Assembly: GCF_001701025.1 (NCBI RefSeq)
Contig: NZ_CP016793.1
Span: 6,138,001-6,202,000, forward strand
Reading direction: 5' to 3'
Source of the DNA: Lentzea guizhouensis
GTDB lineage: Bacteria; Actinomycetota; Actinomycetes; Mycobacteriales; Pseudonocardiaceae
Length of the DNA stretch: 64,000 nt
Shown here: positions 8,796 through 17,479 of the stretch, piece by piece
Layout: every line of letters begins with the position of its first letter
How positions within the stretch are numbered: the first letter of the stretch is position 1
Translations under genes and position numbers: made by a program
Notes under the pieces: model-generated
The model's input: the letters and a program-made list of their open reading frames with translations, nothing else
Told to the model about the DNA's origin: nothing
The model's database searches: none

Positions 8796-9722
8796 TCAGT
8801 GAGCGCTGGCCTGGTTGCCGCCGGCCGAAACGGCGCCGGGTGGTTGATGACCCAGCTGGAAGTGCCAGATGACCTGAGCGGGCGCACCCGCGTTGGCGGC
8901 TCGTGTCGCTTCGGGCACCATGGCGGCCAGGCACCACGGCCACAGTTCCCACGGCCCGAGCGTCTCCGCGGGCTCCTGCCGTGTGGCGGTGGGCAGCAGG
9001 GGTTCCTCGCAGCGGCGCACGTGCAGTCCCACCGGCAGTGCCGCTCGCAGGTAGTCCCCGATCCGGTGGTGGTGGGCACTGAGCCGTCCCGGGCGGCCGT
9101 CGGCGCCGCGCACGGTGGGGACCGCGCCCTGCGCCACCCGCTCGGGGTGCATGTCGGCGATCACCAGGTGCCCACCCGGACGCAGCACCCGGGAGAACTC
9201 CGCCATCACCGGCTCGAGCGACGGGACGTGGGTCAGTGCCAAGGCGCAGACGACCAGGTCGACCTCGGCGTCGGCCACCGGGAGCCGGTGCAGGTCGCCG
9301 AGCAGGAACTCGCCCTGCGGCACCTTGGCGCGCGCCCGCGCGAGCATGTCGGGGGAGCCGTCCACGCCGATGACCCGGTGGCCGCGCCCGGCCAGGAACT
9401 CGGCGTAGCGGCCGGTGCCACAGGCGGCATCCAGGGCAACACCCACCGGCAGCCCGTTCACGATCTCCTTGACCACGGGCTCGTCGATGTCGAACGCCCC
9501 GTTGGGCTGGTCGTACGTCGACGACCACAGCCGATAGCCCGTGACCGAGTCCACCCGGTCGACCTCCACAGCCGCGTTCGCCAACGCCTCGTCGGCGAGC
9601 ACTCTGCGGATCTCCGCGATCCGCGCCTCCACGAAGTCGCGGTCGTGCTCTCCGGTGAACGCGCGCAACAAGGCGATGCCTTCGAGGCCGAGCAGGTACG
9701 CCCGCGGGTCTTCGTAGATCAC
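8796..9722 (-). CDS. SAM-dependent methyltransferase (class I)
   Basis: This 308-residue protein starts at GTG 9722. The SAM-binding motif I is ALDAACGTGRYAEFLAGRGH, then GVDGSPDMLARARAK (acidic residue for ribose hydroxyls) and the downstream LVVCALALTHVPSLEPVMAE and LRPGGHLVIADMHPER typical of UbiE/COQ5-like enzymes. About 90 extra N-terminal residues (YLLGLEGIALLRAFTGEHDR...) precede the core, a form seen in many actinomycete methyltransferases of unknown substrate. No biosynthetic partner adjoins it except another methyltransferase gene, also on the minus strand. Confidence 0.85.
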   Translation of the reverse strand: MIYEDPRAYLLGLEGIALLRAFTGEHDRDFVEARIAEIRRVLADEALANAAVEVDRVDSVTGYRLWSSTYDQPNGAFDIDEPVVKEIVNGLPVGVALDAACGTGRYAEFLAGRGHRVIGVDGSPDMLARARAKVPQGEFLLGDLHRLPVADAEVDLVVCALALTHVPSLEPVMAEFSRVLRPGGHLVIADMHPERVAQGAVPTVRGADGRPGRLSAHHHRIGDYLRAALPVGLHVRRCEEPLLPTATRQEPAETLGPWELWPWCLAAMVPEATRAANAGAPAQVIWHFQLGHQPPGAVSAGGNQASAH

Positions 9723-9894
9723 TCGCCGAACGCTATCGATGTGCTCGCGGCTGTTCCAGCGGATTAAGTACTCCTGACGGTGGGCACGGATCGAGCCCCT
9801 GCTTCCGGTGCCCGCGTCGTGCCGGCCATCCGGGGCGCAAGCGGCTGGACGACGGAACAGTGCTGTGCGGCATCCTGTTCGTGCTCTCCTGATC

Positions 9895-10635
9895 TCAGAC
9901 TGGCTTGCGCCACACGGAGATGTGCTTCGCGGAGTCCTGGGTGAACGGAGCCTCGTCCCAGTCCGCGACGCGACGTTCCAGCTCGAGGCCGGCGATCCGT
10001 GCCATCAGGTCGAGCTCTGCCGGCCAGGCGTACCGGTGCCGGGAGTTGTCGCGGCGGTAGCGGCCGTCGTCGCCGTCGCGGCTGAAGTGGTGCGAAACGA
10101 GAATCTGATCCACCAAGTCGAAGGTGTCGAAGCCGAGATGGTGCTCGGAGACGTCGAACGGCACCGCGACCTGGCCGGGCGGCAGGAACCGCAGCGGCGG
10201 CACACCCAGCTCGATCACGAAACGGCCGCCCGGCTCCAGATGCCGCGCGGCGTTGCGGAAGCACTCGACCTGCTCGTCCTGGGTGAGCAGGTTTGTGATG
10301 GTGTTGTAGACGAGGTAGACCAGGGTGAACTCACCGGGAACGACGGTGGTGGCCATGTCCCCGATGACCACCGGGAGCGTGTCCTCGTCGATCTTGCGCC
10401 GCAGCACCGCTGCCATGTGCTCGGACAGTTCGATGCCCACCACCGGCACGCCGCGTTCCCGGAGCGGGATTCCCACTCGTCCGGTTCCGATGGCGAACTC
10501 CAGTGCCCGGCCGTCTCCGGCGAGCTCGGCGAGGAAAGCGAGAGCCGGTCCGAGAACGGCAGCCGAGAACGCTTCGGTCTCCTCGGCGTCGTAGCGATCG
10601 GCGGTCGCACGGGTCCACAGTTCACTGCTCGTCAC
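9895..10635 (-). CDS. SAM-dependent methyltransferase (class I)
   Basis: I chose GTG 10635 because AAGGTGG lies six bases upstream and the product begins VTSSELWTRATADRYDAEE, the usual start of this family. Motif I reads ALEFAIGTGRVGIPLRERG, followed by GIELSEHMAAVLRRK and VYLVYNTITNLLTQDEQ, then LEPGGRFVIELGVP. About 246 residues. This group is found across actinomycetes, annotated only as class I methyltransferase, and may act on small molecules. Same strand as the 308-residue methyltransferase, but they are separated by about 170 bases and do not look alike. Confidence 0.85.
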   Translation of the reverse strand: MTSSELWTRATADRYDAEETEAFSAAVLGPALAFLAELAGDGRALEFAIGTGRVGIPLRERGVPVVGIELSEHMAAVLRRKIDEDTLPVVIGDMATTVVPGEFTLVYLVYNTITNLLTQDEQVECFRNAARHLEPGGRFVIELGVPPLRFLPPGQVAVPFDVSEHHLGFDTFDLVDQILVSHHFSRDGDDGRYRRDNSRHRYAWPAELDLMARIAGLELERRVADWDEAPFTQDSAKHISVWRKPV

Positions 10636-10795
10636 GGACAACCACCTTGCCGAGTGCCGAGGGCGCTGTCGATTCATTTACGCCGCGGCGTGAATGCACC
10701 GCCCACAACTCGTCGCCGTCCACGGCTTCGGCCGAACCACCCTGGACCCCGGCCCGTTATTCCCGGGGTGTCCAACCTCCTTGGACATAATTTCG

Positions 10796-11416
10796 TCAGG
10801 AGTCCCAATCGCGCCGGAACAGCAGGTGGTCGAGGCAGAGGTTCAGGGTGATCTCCAGGTGGTCGGCAGAACCCGTGGACAGCAGAACGCTGACACCTCC
10901 CTGGATCGCGGTGACCACAGCGGCCGCGAGCCGGTCCGCGTCAAGAGCAGAGCTGGCCTCGCCCGCCGCCTGGGTGGCCTCGATGCCCGCCCGGACGGCG
11001 TTCTGCCAGCGCCGGATCAGCTGCGCCGTGATCGCCTGGGCAGCAGGGCTGTACCGGCCCACGTCAGCGATCAGCACGCCAAGAGGACAGTGCGGGCCCT
11101 GGTCGCGGCAGGTCTCGACGATCGCGTCACGCCACCGCTCCCACGCCTCACGTGACGCGAGCTGGTTCAGGTACGGGTCCTGGTCGTCGAACACGCGCTG
11201 GGCTTCGAGCTCGGTGACCGCCAGCAGGAGCTGTTCCCGGCCCTCGGGGAAGTAGTGGAACATCTGGCTCTTGCCGGTACCGCTGCGCCGGCACACGTCG
11301 TCGAGCGTGGTGGCGAGCGTGCCGCGCTCCCGGATCTCCGCGGCGGCCGCCTCGACGATGCGCCGGCGGGTGGCGATGCCCTTCGCGGTGGTGGCTTTCG
11401 CCGTTGCCCTGGTCAC
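10796..11416 (-). CDS. TetR-family repressor
   Basis: This 206-residue protein starts at GTG 11416. Its N-terminal helix-turn-helix is clear (TRRRIVEAAAAEIRERG, then TTLDDVCRRSGTGKSQMFHY). The C-terminus GPHCPLGVLIADVGRYSPAA is like the TetR_C regulatory domains of YxaF/LmrA-type repressors. It is divergent from the quinone oxidoreductase gene and the 50-base gap contains a palindrome, so it most likely represses that gene and itself in response to a small, perhaps electrophilic ligand. Confidence 0.9.
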   Translation of the reverse strand: MTRATAKATTAKGIATRRRIVEAAAAEIRERGTLATTLDDVCRRSGTGKSQMFHYFPEGREQLLLAVTELEAQRVFDDQDPYLNQLASREAWERWRDAIVETCRDQGPHCPLGVLIADVGRYSPAAQAITAQLIRRWQNAVRAGIEATQAAGEASSALDADRLAAAVVTAIQGGVSVLLSTGSADHLEITLNLCLDHLLFRRDWDS

Positions 11417-11425
11417 CCACCAGAC

Positions 11426-11441
11426 TGTACTTGCAGGTACA
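11426..11441 (+). promoter_or_regulatory. TetR operator and probable leaderless promoter of the oxidoreductase gene
   Basis: TGTACTTGCAGGTACA is a perfect 5+5 inverted repeat around a 6-base centre. Within it TTGCAG (11431-11436) could serve as a -35 element, with TAGCTT (11454-11459) 17 bases on as -10. Transcription would then start within a base or two of the ATG at 11467, giving a leaderless message. The palindrome lies between divergent tetR and oxidoreductase genes, the classical position of a TetR site. Confidence 0.65.
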
Positions 11442-11466
11442 TTTTGCCGTACCTAGCTTGGCCCGC

Positions 11467-12420
11467 ATGAAGGCAATCGTGATTGACCAAGCAGGTGGGC
11501 CCGACGTGCTGCGGCTGCGTGACCGGCCCACGCCTCGGCCGGGTCGCGGCGAGGTCCTGGTCGACGTCCGCGTGGCAGGTGTGAACTTCTTCGACACCGC
11601 CATGCGCAAGAACGCGGCGGTGGACGTGCCGGGCCTGGAAGGTGTCGGCATCGTCGTGGAAACGGGCGAGGACGTGCAGGGCTTCGTCCCCGGCGATCGC
11701 GTCGCCTGGCTCGTCATGACCCAGGGCAGCTACGCCGAGCAGATCGCACTTCCCGCAGGCCGCGTGGTTCCGGTGCCCGACGACATCGACGACGACACGG
11801 CCACCGCTCTGCTCGTACAAGGCTTGTCAGCGCACAACTTCGCCACCGTCTCCCACCCGGTGCAACCGGGAGAGGTCGTGCTCGTGCACGCGGCCGCCGG
11901 GGGAGTGGGATTGCTGGTGACCCAGCTGGCCAAAGCGCGGGGCGCCACGGTGGTCGGTCTGGTGTCCCGGCCGGAGAAGGTGGAGATCGTCGCCGGTGCG
12001 GGCGCGGACCACGTGCTGGTGTCCACAGGGGACTCGTTCGTCGAGCCGGTGCTCGAGCTCACGGGCGGCGAGGGCGTACACGCGGTGTTCGACGGGGCGG
12101 GCGGGACCACGTTCGAGGCCTCGATCAAGGTGCTGCGCAGGTACGGCACGTTGGTGTACTACGGGCCGTTGATCGGCGAGGTGCCGACCGTGTCGATGGG
12201 CGACCTGCCGCGCAGCATCCGCATCACCTATCCCGCGGTCGAAGACCACATCACCACCACCGAAGAACTCCTGGCGCACATGGGCGAGCTGTTCGGGCAA
12301 GTCCGGACGGGCGAGCTGGTGGTGCGGATCGGCCGGCGCTACCCGCTCGCCGACGCGGCGCAGGCGCACGCCGACATCGAGTCGCGCACGACGACGGGCA
12401 AGCTGCTGTTGATCGTGTGA
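11467..12420 (+). CDS. Zinc-independent quinone oxidoreductase (MDR family)
   Basis: This 317-residue protein starts at ATG 11467 with no ribosome-binding site, in line with a leaderless message. It carries the NADPH-binding loop HAAAGGVGLLVTQLAKARGA, the N-terminal substrate domain with VRVAGVNFFDTAMRKN, and VFDGAGGTTFEASIKVLRRY. It lacks the cysteine and histidine zinc ligands of alcohol dehydrogenases, so it is a QOR/zeta-crystallin-type NADPH:quinone or enone reductase. Probably controlled by the divergent TetR repressor. Physiological substrate unknown. Confidence 0.9.
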   Translation: MKAIVIDQAGGPDVLRLRDRPTPRPGRGEVLVDVRVAGVNFFDTAMRKNAAVDVPGLEGVGIVVETGEDVQGFVPGDRVAWLVMTQGSYAEQIALPAGRVVPVPDDIDDDTATALLVQGLSAHNFATVSHPVQPGEVVLVHAAAGGVGLLVTQLAKARGATVVGLVSRPEKVEIVAGAGADHVLVSTGDSFVEPVLELTGGEGVHAVFDGAGGTTFEASIKVLRRYGTLVYYGPLIGEVPTVSMGDLPRSIRITYPAVEDHITTTEELLAHMGELFGQVRTGELVVRIGRRYPLADAAQAHADIESRTTTGKLLLIV

Positions 12421-12431
12421 CCGCCTTGCCC

Positions 12432-12463
12432 GGGTTGTGACGCCGCGGCCGCCGTCACAACCC
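12432..12463. terminator. Bidirectional terminator hairpin
   Basis: An 11-base perfect stem, 12432-12442 with 12453-12463 (GGGTTGTGACG and its complement), encloses a 10-base GC-rich loop. It sits between the convergent oxidoreductase (stop 12420) and response regulator (stop 12455) genes and so probably ends both messages. There is no T-run, as is usual in high-GC actinomycetes. Confidence 0.7.
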
Positions 12464-13138
12464 AGAGGTGTTGTGCGGTTCGATGAGGCCGTAGTGGTGA
12501 GCGAAGCGCACGGCGTGCACGCGGTCGCGCAGGTCGAGTTTGGACAGCACCCGCGACACGTGCGTTTTGATCGTTTCACCACTGACGTACAGCTGGTCGC
12601 AGATCTCGGCGTTCGTGAACCCCGCGGCCATCAACAGGAACACCTCGTGCTCGCGCGCGGTGAGCCGTTCCAGGCCGGGCGCCGCCTTCCGGGCCGGGGA
12701 GGTCGCGGCCAGGGTCTCCGCCAGCCTCGGTGCGAGCCGGCGGGTGATCGTCGGGTCGATGTAGGTGTCGCCCCTGGCCGCGACGCGGATCGCGGTGACC
12801 AGCTCTTCGGGCGGCAGGCTCTTCAACAGGAAAGCGCTGATCCCCGAGGCGAGCGCCGTCCGGACGTACTCGTCGGTGTCGAACGTGGTCAGCAGCACGA
12901 TCTTGAGGGGTGCGACCCCGGTGGAGAGGAGCTCGCGAGCCGCTGCGAGGCCGTCCAGCTTGGGCATGCGCACGTCGAGGACAGCCACGTCCGGTCGCAG
13001 GGACCGGGTCGCTTCGACCGCGCTGTACCCGTCACCGACGTCGGCGACGCACTCCATGTCCGGCTGCGCGTCGAGCACCGCGCGCAGACCGGAGCGGAAC
13101 ACCGCGTGGTCGTCGGCGATCAGGATGCGCAGGGTCAT
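12455..13138 (-). CDS. NarL/LuxR-type two-component response regulator
   Basis: This 227-residue regulator has a receiver domain (RILIADDHAVFRSGLRAVL, phosphoacceptor Asp in VAVLDVRMPKLDG, Lys in FLLKSLPPEE) and a C-terminal GerE/LuxR helix-turn-helix (LTAREHEVFLLMAAGFTNAE, YVSGETIKTHVSRVLSKLDL). ATG 13138 overlaps the histidine kinase stop by 4 bases (ATGA), so the pair is translationally coupled. Targets cannot be read from the sequence. Confidence 0.95.
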   Translation of the reverse strand: MTLRILIADDHAVFRSGLRAVLDAQPDMECVADVGDGYSAVEATRSLRPDVAVLDVRMPKLDGLAAARELLSTGVAPLKIVLLTTFDTDEYVRTALASGISAFLLKSLPPEELVTAIRVAARGDTYIDPTITRRLAPRLAETLAATSPARKAAPGLERLTAREHEVFLLMAAGFTNAEICDQLYVSGETIKTHVSRVLSKLDLRDRVHAVRFAHHYGLIEPHNTSGL

Positions 13139-14373
13139 GATCCGCTTCCGGTCGGCATCGTCACCGTGCTCTCCCAGTACTGGCCGTCCCCGACCGGTCC
13201 CGCCGACATGGAGCCGCCGAGTGCCTCCGCTCGTTTGCGCATGCCGCCCAGACCCACGCCCAGACCCTGGTGTCCTGCCGGGACGTGGCACCGGGCGCGT
13301 TCTTCGTCGCTCGACCGGATCCGGTTGCGTGCGGTCACCGACACCTGATCACCGCTGTACTCCAGTTCCACCCGTGCCACCCCTCCGTCGCCGTGCCGCA
13401 ACGCGTTGGTCATCATCTCCTGCACCACCCGGTACAACATCGTGTCGATGGCGCGCGGTACCGGACGAGGCTCGTCGTAGACGACGAAGCTGACCCGCAG
13501 CCCGGAGGCCCGCACCCCGTCGAACAGGTCCGGGAGCGTCGCGAGACCTGGCTGGTCCGGTGACGCTTCTCCCTCGTGCAACAACGAGAGCAGCCGCCGC
13601 AGGTCGATCATCGCCGCTCGGCTGGACCCCTCCACCGCGGCGAGCGAGGTCTGCACCGGGCCGGTGTTCGCGCGGTCGTGGTCCACCAGGTTCAGCCGCG
13701 CGGCCGTGGCGTGGACACCGATCGCGCTCACGTGATGCGCGATGACGTCGTGCAGGTCTATCGCGATCGCTTCGCGCTCCCGTGTCAGCGCCTGGTCCAG
13801 TTCGGCCTGCGCGTCCCGCACGGCGGCCTCCCGCTGGTTGCGCAGCTCGTCCACGTACTCCTTGCGCCCGGTGGTGTAGCGGCCGACCAGCCACGGCAGC
13901 ACCGCGTTGGCGACCACCAGCGACAGCACGTTCACCGGCTCGGTCACACCGCTGATCAACAACGACGACAGCACACCGGCCGCCAGGACCACCAGCGACC
14001 CGGTGGCGGAGCCGCCCCGCAACCAGGCGCCGGCGCGGTACGCGGCGACCAGCTGCCCGGCGGTGCTCGCGCTCCGGCCGGGCAGGACGACGGCCAGCAC
14101 CGGGACGAGGACCGCGTGGACGAGCGCCACCCACCCGGACAGCCGCGCCGTCGCCAGCGCCGCGTCGGCGACGACGATCCCGGCCAGCAGCACCAGGTTC
14201 GCCGGCCCCTCGCCAGGCCCGCGCGTCACCCAGCTCACCACGTCGGTCACCAGGCACGCGGCTGCCACCAACAACGACTGCCGGGCCAGCGAACGCGCCA
14301 CCGGCTGATCGTCCCCGGAGCGGAGCACCCGCCGGGCCGCCGTCGTCGCCAGGGCCGTCGCACTGCTGAACAT
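13135..14373 (-). CDS. Sensor histidine kinase (HisKA_3 type)
   Basis: This 412-residue kinase has an N-terminal block of about five hydrophobic helices (residues ~30-170) and no large extracellular loop. A dimerisation/phosphoacceptor helix follows (REREAIAIDLHDVIAHHVSA, with the DLHDxxxH histidine of the HisKA_3 class), then an HATPase domain with N-box VVQEMMTNALRHGDG and G-box GLGVGLGGMRKRAEALGG. It forms a coupled operon with the response regulator. The membrane-embedded sensor is typical of DesK/LiaS-like kinases that sense membrane or envelope state. Confidence 0.95.
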   Translation of the reverse strand: MFSSATALATTAARRVLRSGDDQPVARSLARQSLLVAAACLVTDVVSWVTRGPGEGPANLVLLAGIVVADAALATARLSGWVALVHAVLVPVLAVVLPGRSASTAGQLVAAYRAGAWLRGGSATGSLVVLAAGVLSSLLISGVTEPVNVLSLVVANAVLPWLVGRYTTGRKEYVDELRNQREAAVRDAQAELDQALTREREAIAIDLHDVIAHHVSAIGVHATAARLNLVDHDRANTGPVQTSLAAVEGSSRAAMIDLRRLLSLLHEGEASPDQPGLATLPDLFDGVRASGLRVSFVVYDEPRPVPRAIDTMLYRVVQEMMTNALRHGDGGVARVELEYSGDQVSVTARNRIRSSDEERARCHVPAGHQGLGVGLGGMRKRAEALGGSMSAGPVGDGQYWESTVTMPTGSGS

Positions 14374-14510
14374 CTGATCATTCTGCCGATGCGCCGGCTG
14401 CCGGTAGTCACCCCGCAGGGGGAGAAGTGATCACAGCGCGGGGCGACGATCAGCGCGTCGCGGCTCCCTACCGTCTGCATCCACCAGCTCATCCGCGGAA
14501 AGGACATCTT

Positions 14511-15647
14511 GTGACGACCGGTGTGACCGGCAAGCTCGCCGCACTCGCCTGCGGCCTGGCCCTGGTGGTGTCGTCCTGTGGTTCGGGTACCGCCCCGGCG
14601 CCGCCGCAGGCAGGTGGTGTCGTGCAACCCGAACTGGACGAGCTCACCTCCACCAACGGCGTTCCCGGTGCCGAGGCGCTCGTCCGGGACGAGGACCAGG
14701 TGCGCACCTCGACCAGCGGCGTCTCGAACCTCGCCGACAAGACACCGATGATCTCCGACGGCCGGATCCGGGCCGGCAGCATCACCAAGTCCTTTGTGGC
14801 CACCGTGGTCCTGCACCTGGTGGCGGAAGGCGAGGTCGACCTGGACACGCCGGTCGAGACGTACCTGCCGGGCCTGGTCGCCGGCAACGGCAACGACGGC
14901 ACGAAGATCACCGTCCGCCACCTCCTGCAGCACACCAGCGGGCTCCCGAACTACCTGGGCAAGCTGGCGAGCATCGATCCGGAGACCCTCCGCAACCGGG
15001 GAGCCGATCCCGCCGAGCTGGTCGCCACGGCGGTGCAGCAGCCCGCGCTCTTCGCCCCCGGCACCGGGTGGACCTACTCCAACACCAACTACATCGTGCT
15101 CGGCATGCTGGTCGAGAAGGTCTCCGGCGACCGCCTCTCCCGCCAGATCGACCTGCGCGTCGTCCGCCCGTTGAACCTGAGCAACACCTACCTCCCCGGA
15201 CGCGGCGACACCAAGTTGCCTGAGCCGCACGCTGTCGGTCACGTACCCGGGAAGAGCGGCGTGATCGACTTCAGCGACCACGACTCGACCCTCGCCTGGG
15301 CGGCAGGCGGGCTGATCTCCACGGCGAAGGACATCGCGACCTTCTACGACGCGCTGCTGGGCGGCCGCGTCCTGCCGCCCGCGCAGCTCAAGGAGATGCA
15401 GACCGCCGTACCCGCACCGAACCTCGGCGTGGCGAACGCGTCCTACGGCCTCGGCCTGTTCACCGTGCCGCTTCCCTGCGGAGGCCAGTACTGGGGCCAC
15501 GAAGGATCGACCTTCGGCTTCATGTCGATGGCCGGTGTCGGCCCGGACGGCCGCGCCGCCGTCATCGCGGTGAACGCCTACCCCGTGAAGCCCGAAACGT
15601 CGGGCGCGGTCATGTCGACGTTCGCCACCGCGCTGTGCAGCAAGTGA
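14511..15647 (+). CDS. Secreted serine hydrolase lipoprotein (beta-lactamase / D-Ala-D-Ala carboxypeptidase family)
   Basis: This 378-residue protein starts at GTG 14511 with GGAAAGGA upstream. The lipoprotein signal ends LALVVSSCGS, so Cys ~23 would be lipidated and the enzyme anchored outside the membrane. The class C/penicillin-binding triad is present: SITKS (SxxK), YSNTNY (YxN) and GHEGST (HxG). Such proteins are DD-peptidases, esterases or beta-lactamases. Its role is undecided. It faces the histidine kinase operon and ends 248 bases before the lyase gene of the biosynthetic operon, so it may be a neighbour rather than a cluster member. Confidence 0.9.
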   Translation: MTTGVTGKLAALACGLALVVSSCGSGTAPAPPQAGGVVQPELDELTSTNGVPGAEALVRDEDQVRTSTSGVSNLADKTPMISDGRIRAGSITKSFVATVVLHLVAEGEVDLDTPVETYLPGLVAGNGNDGTKITVRHLLQHTSGLPNYLGKLASIDPETLRNRGADPAELVATAVQQPALFAPGTGWTYSNTNYIVLGMLVEKVSGDRLSRQIDLRVVRPLNLSNTYLPGRGDTKLPEPHAVGHVPGKSGVIDFSDHDSTLAWAAGGLISTAKDIATFYDALLGGRVLPPAQLKEMQTAVPAPNLGVANASYGLGLFTVPLPCGGQYWGHEGSTFGFMSMAGVGPDGRAAVIAVNAYPVKPETSGAVMSTFATALCSK

Positions 15648-15895
15648 CCGCCCTCCGCGATGACGATTATCAAAAACACCAATTGCGACCCGGAACGGGT
15701 GGCGACCCGGTTCGCTGCTGCTACCGTCATCGGAACTGAAGAACCAAGTGCGACAAGGCAAACCCCGCTCGCCGCATCGATTTTTTCGACGCCGTGAAGC
15801 GCAGGCGGTCCGGCGAAGCGCAAGTGGGACTGTCCGGCGGAAGTCACGTTGCCGCAATCCTCAGCAGGCTCCCGAGAGACGGCGAGGAGATTCTT

Positions 15896-17479
15896 GTGCT
15901 CATTCGAGGTGAGGGCCTGACCATCGACGACGTCGCCCTCGTCGCCAGGCAGGAAGCCGTCGTGGAGCTCGACGAGGACCAGCTCGCCGAGGTCGAGCTG
16001 ACCCGGGAACGCCTGCAGAAGTGGGGCGCCGCCGGGCACCCCATCTACGGCGTCACCACGGGCTTCGGCGAGATGGTCCTCATGACCATCCCGCCCCACT
16101 TCGAGACGGACCTGCAGGAGAACCTGCTGCGGTCGCACGCCGCCGGCGGTGGTGAGCTGTTCCCCGACGAGGCAGTGCGGGCCATGCAGGTGACGCGGCT
16201 CAACTGTCTGGTCAAAGGACACTCCGGGATCGGCGCCGATGCGCTGCGCCTGATGGGCGAGCTGCTCAACCGGGGCATCCACCCGCTCGTCCCGCAGCAG
16301 GGTTCACTCGGCGCCAGCGGAGACCTGGCGCCGCTGGCACACCTCGCACTGCCGCTCATCGCCGCCGGGCGCGTGCGCACGGGCGCCGCCGTTCGCCGGT
16401 CCGCGGAGGTGCTCGCCGAGGAAGGGCTGGAGCCGGTCCGGCTGAGCTACAAGTCCGGGCTGGCCCTGGTCAACGGCACCTCGGCGATGACCGGAGTCAG
16501 CGCGCTGGCCCTGGTCAGGGCGCGGCGGCTGTTCCGGTTGGCGCTGTGGGCGTCCGCGGCGTTCATCCAGGTGGTGGGCGGGTCCACCGGGGCGTTCGAC
16601 GAGCGCGGGCACGCGTTGAAGAACCACCGCGGGCAGAGCCAGGTCGCCGCGTCGATCACGCGGCTGCTGACCGGCAGCCGGCTGACCCGCGAGCACGCCG
16701 AGATCATGGCCCTGGTCGGCGCGAAGGCCGGCGGTGACGAGGTCGCGCCCGCCGACGACTACCTGCAGAACGCCTACACCCTGCGCTGTGTCCCGCAGAT
16801 CCTCGGGCCCGTGCTGGACACCATGGCCTACTGCCGGCGGCTCGTCGAAGAGGAACTGAACTCCTGCAACGACAACCCCCTCATCTTCGACACCCCGGAG
16901 ACCGTCTTCCACGGTGGCCACTTCCACGGCCAGTACGTGGCCATGGCGTCCGACTTCCTGAACATCGCGCTCACCGAGATCGGCGTGCTGGCCGAGCGGC
17001 AGCTCAACCGGGTGCTCGACCCCCACCTCACCAAGAGCCTGCCCGCGTTCCTCGCCCTCGGGCAGGAAGGCCTCTACTCCGGGCTGCAGGGCTCGCAGTA
17101 CCTGGCCACCAGCATCGCCTCGGAGAACCTGGACCTGGCGGCGCCGTCGTCGATCAAGTCGATCCCGTCCAACGGCCAGAACCAGGACGTGGTGAGCATG
17201 GGCCTCATCGCGGCCAGGAAGTCCCTGCGCCTGATCGACAACGTCAACGTCATCGTCTCCGTCCTCGTGGCCGCCTGTCACCAGGCCGCCACCATCACCG
17301 GCGTCGAACGGTTCAGCCCACCCGTGCGCGGGCTGCTCGAACTGCTCGCCGCGAAGGTGCCCGGTTACCGCGACGAGGGCATCGCCTCGGACTTCCTGGC
17401 CGCGGTCAGGAACACCGTGCTCGCCGACGAGGCCGACGCGTTGCTCCCCGCCCTCGACATCCCCGCCGACGCGACATGA
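15896..17479 (+). CDS. MIO-dependent aromatic amino acid ammonia-lyase / 2,3-aminomutase
   Basis: First gene of the phosphoramidate operon, 527 residues. GTG 15896 was chosen because GAGGAG (15884-15889) sits six bases upstream; longer starts lack such a site. The Ala140-Ser141-Gly142 triad in GSLGASGDLAPL cyclises to the MIO electrophile that removes or moves the alpha-amino group. The catalytic loop Tyr51 (YGVTTGFGE) and ELNSCNDNPL are intact. TTGFGEM, FHGGHFHGQYVAMA and NRVLDPHL resemble bacterial tyrosine aminomutases of enediyne and chondramide pathways more than histidase. The product could be a beta-aryl-beta-alanine or an aryl acrylate; sequence alone cannot decide mutase versus lyase. 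The 248-base upstream gap is locally AT-richer and should hold the operon promoter. Confidence 0.88.
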   Translation: MLIRGEGLTIDDVALVARQEAVVELDEDQLAEVELTRERLQKWGAAGHPIYGVTTGFGEMVLMTIPPHFETDLQENLLRSHAAGGGELFPDEAVRAMQVTRLNCLVKGHSGIGADALRLMGELLNRGIHPLVPQQGSLGASGDLAPLAHLALPLIAAGRVRTGAAVRRSAEVLAEEGLEPVRLSYKSGLALVNGTSAMTGVSALALVRARRLFRLALWASAAFIQVVGGSTGAFDERGHALKNHRGQSQVAASITRLLTGSRLTREHAEIMALVGAKAGGDEVAPADDYLQNAYTLRCVPQILGPVLDTMAYCRRLVEEELNSCNDNPLIFDTPETVFHGGHFHGQYVAMASDFLNIALTEIGVLAERQLNRVLDPHLTKSLPAFLALGQEGLYSGLQGSQYLATSIASENLDLAAPSSIKSIPSNGQNQDVVSMGLIAARKSLRLIDNVNVIVSVLVAACHQAATITGVERFSPPVRGLLELLAAKVPGYRDEGIASDFLAAVRNTVLADEADALLPALDIPADAT

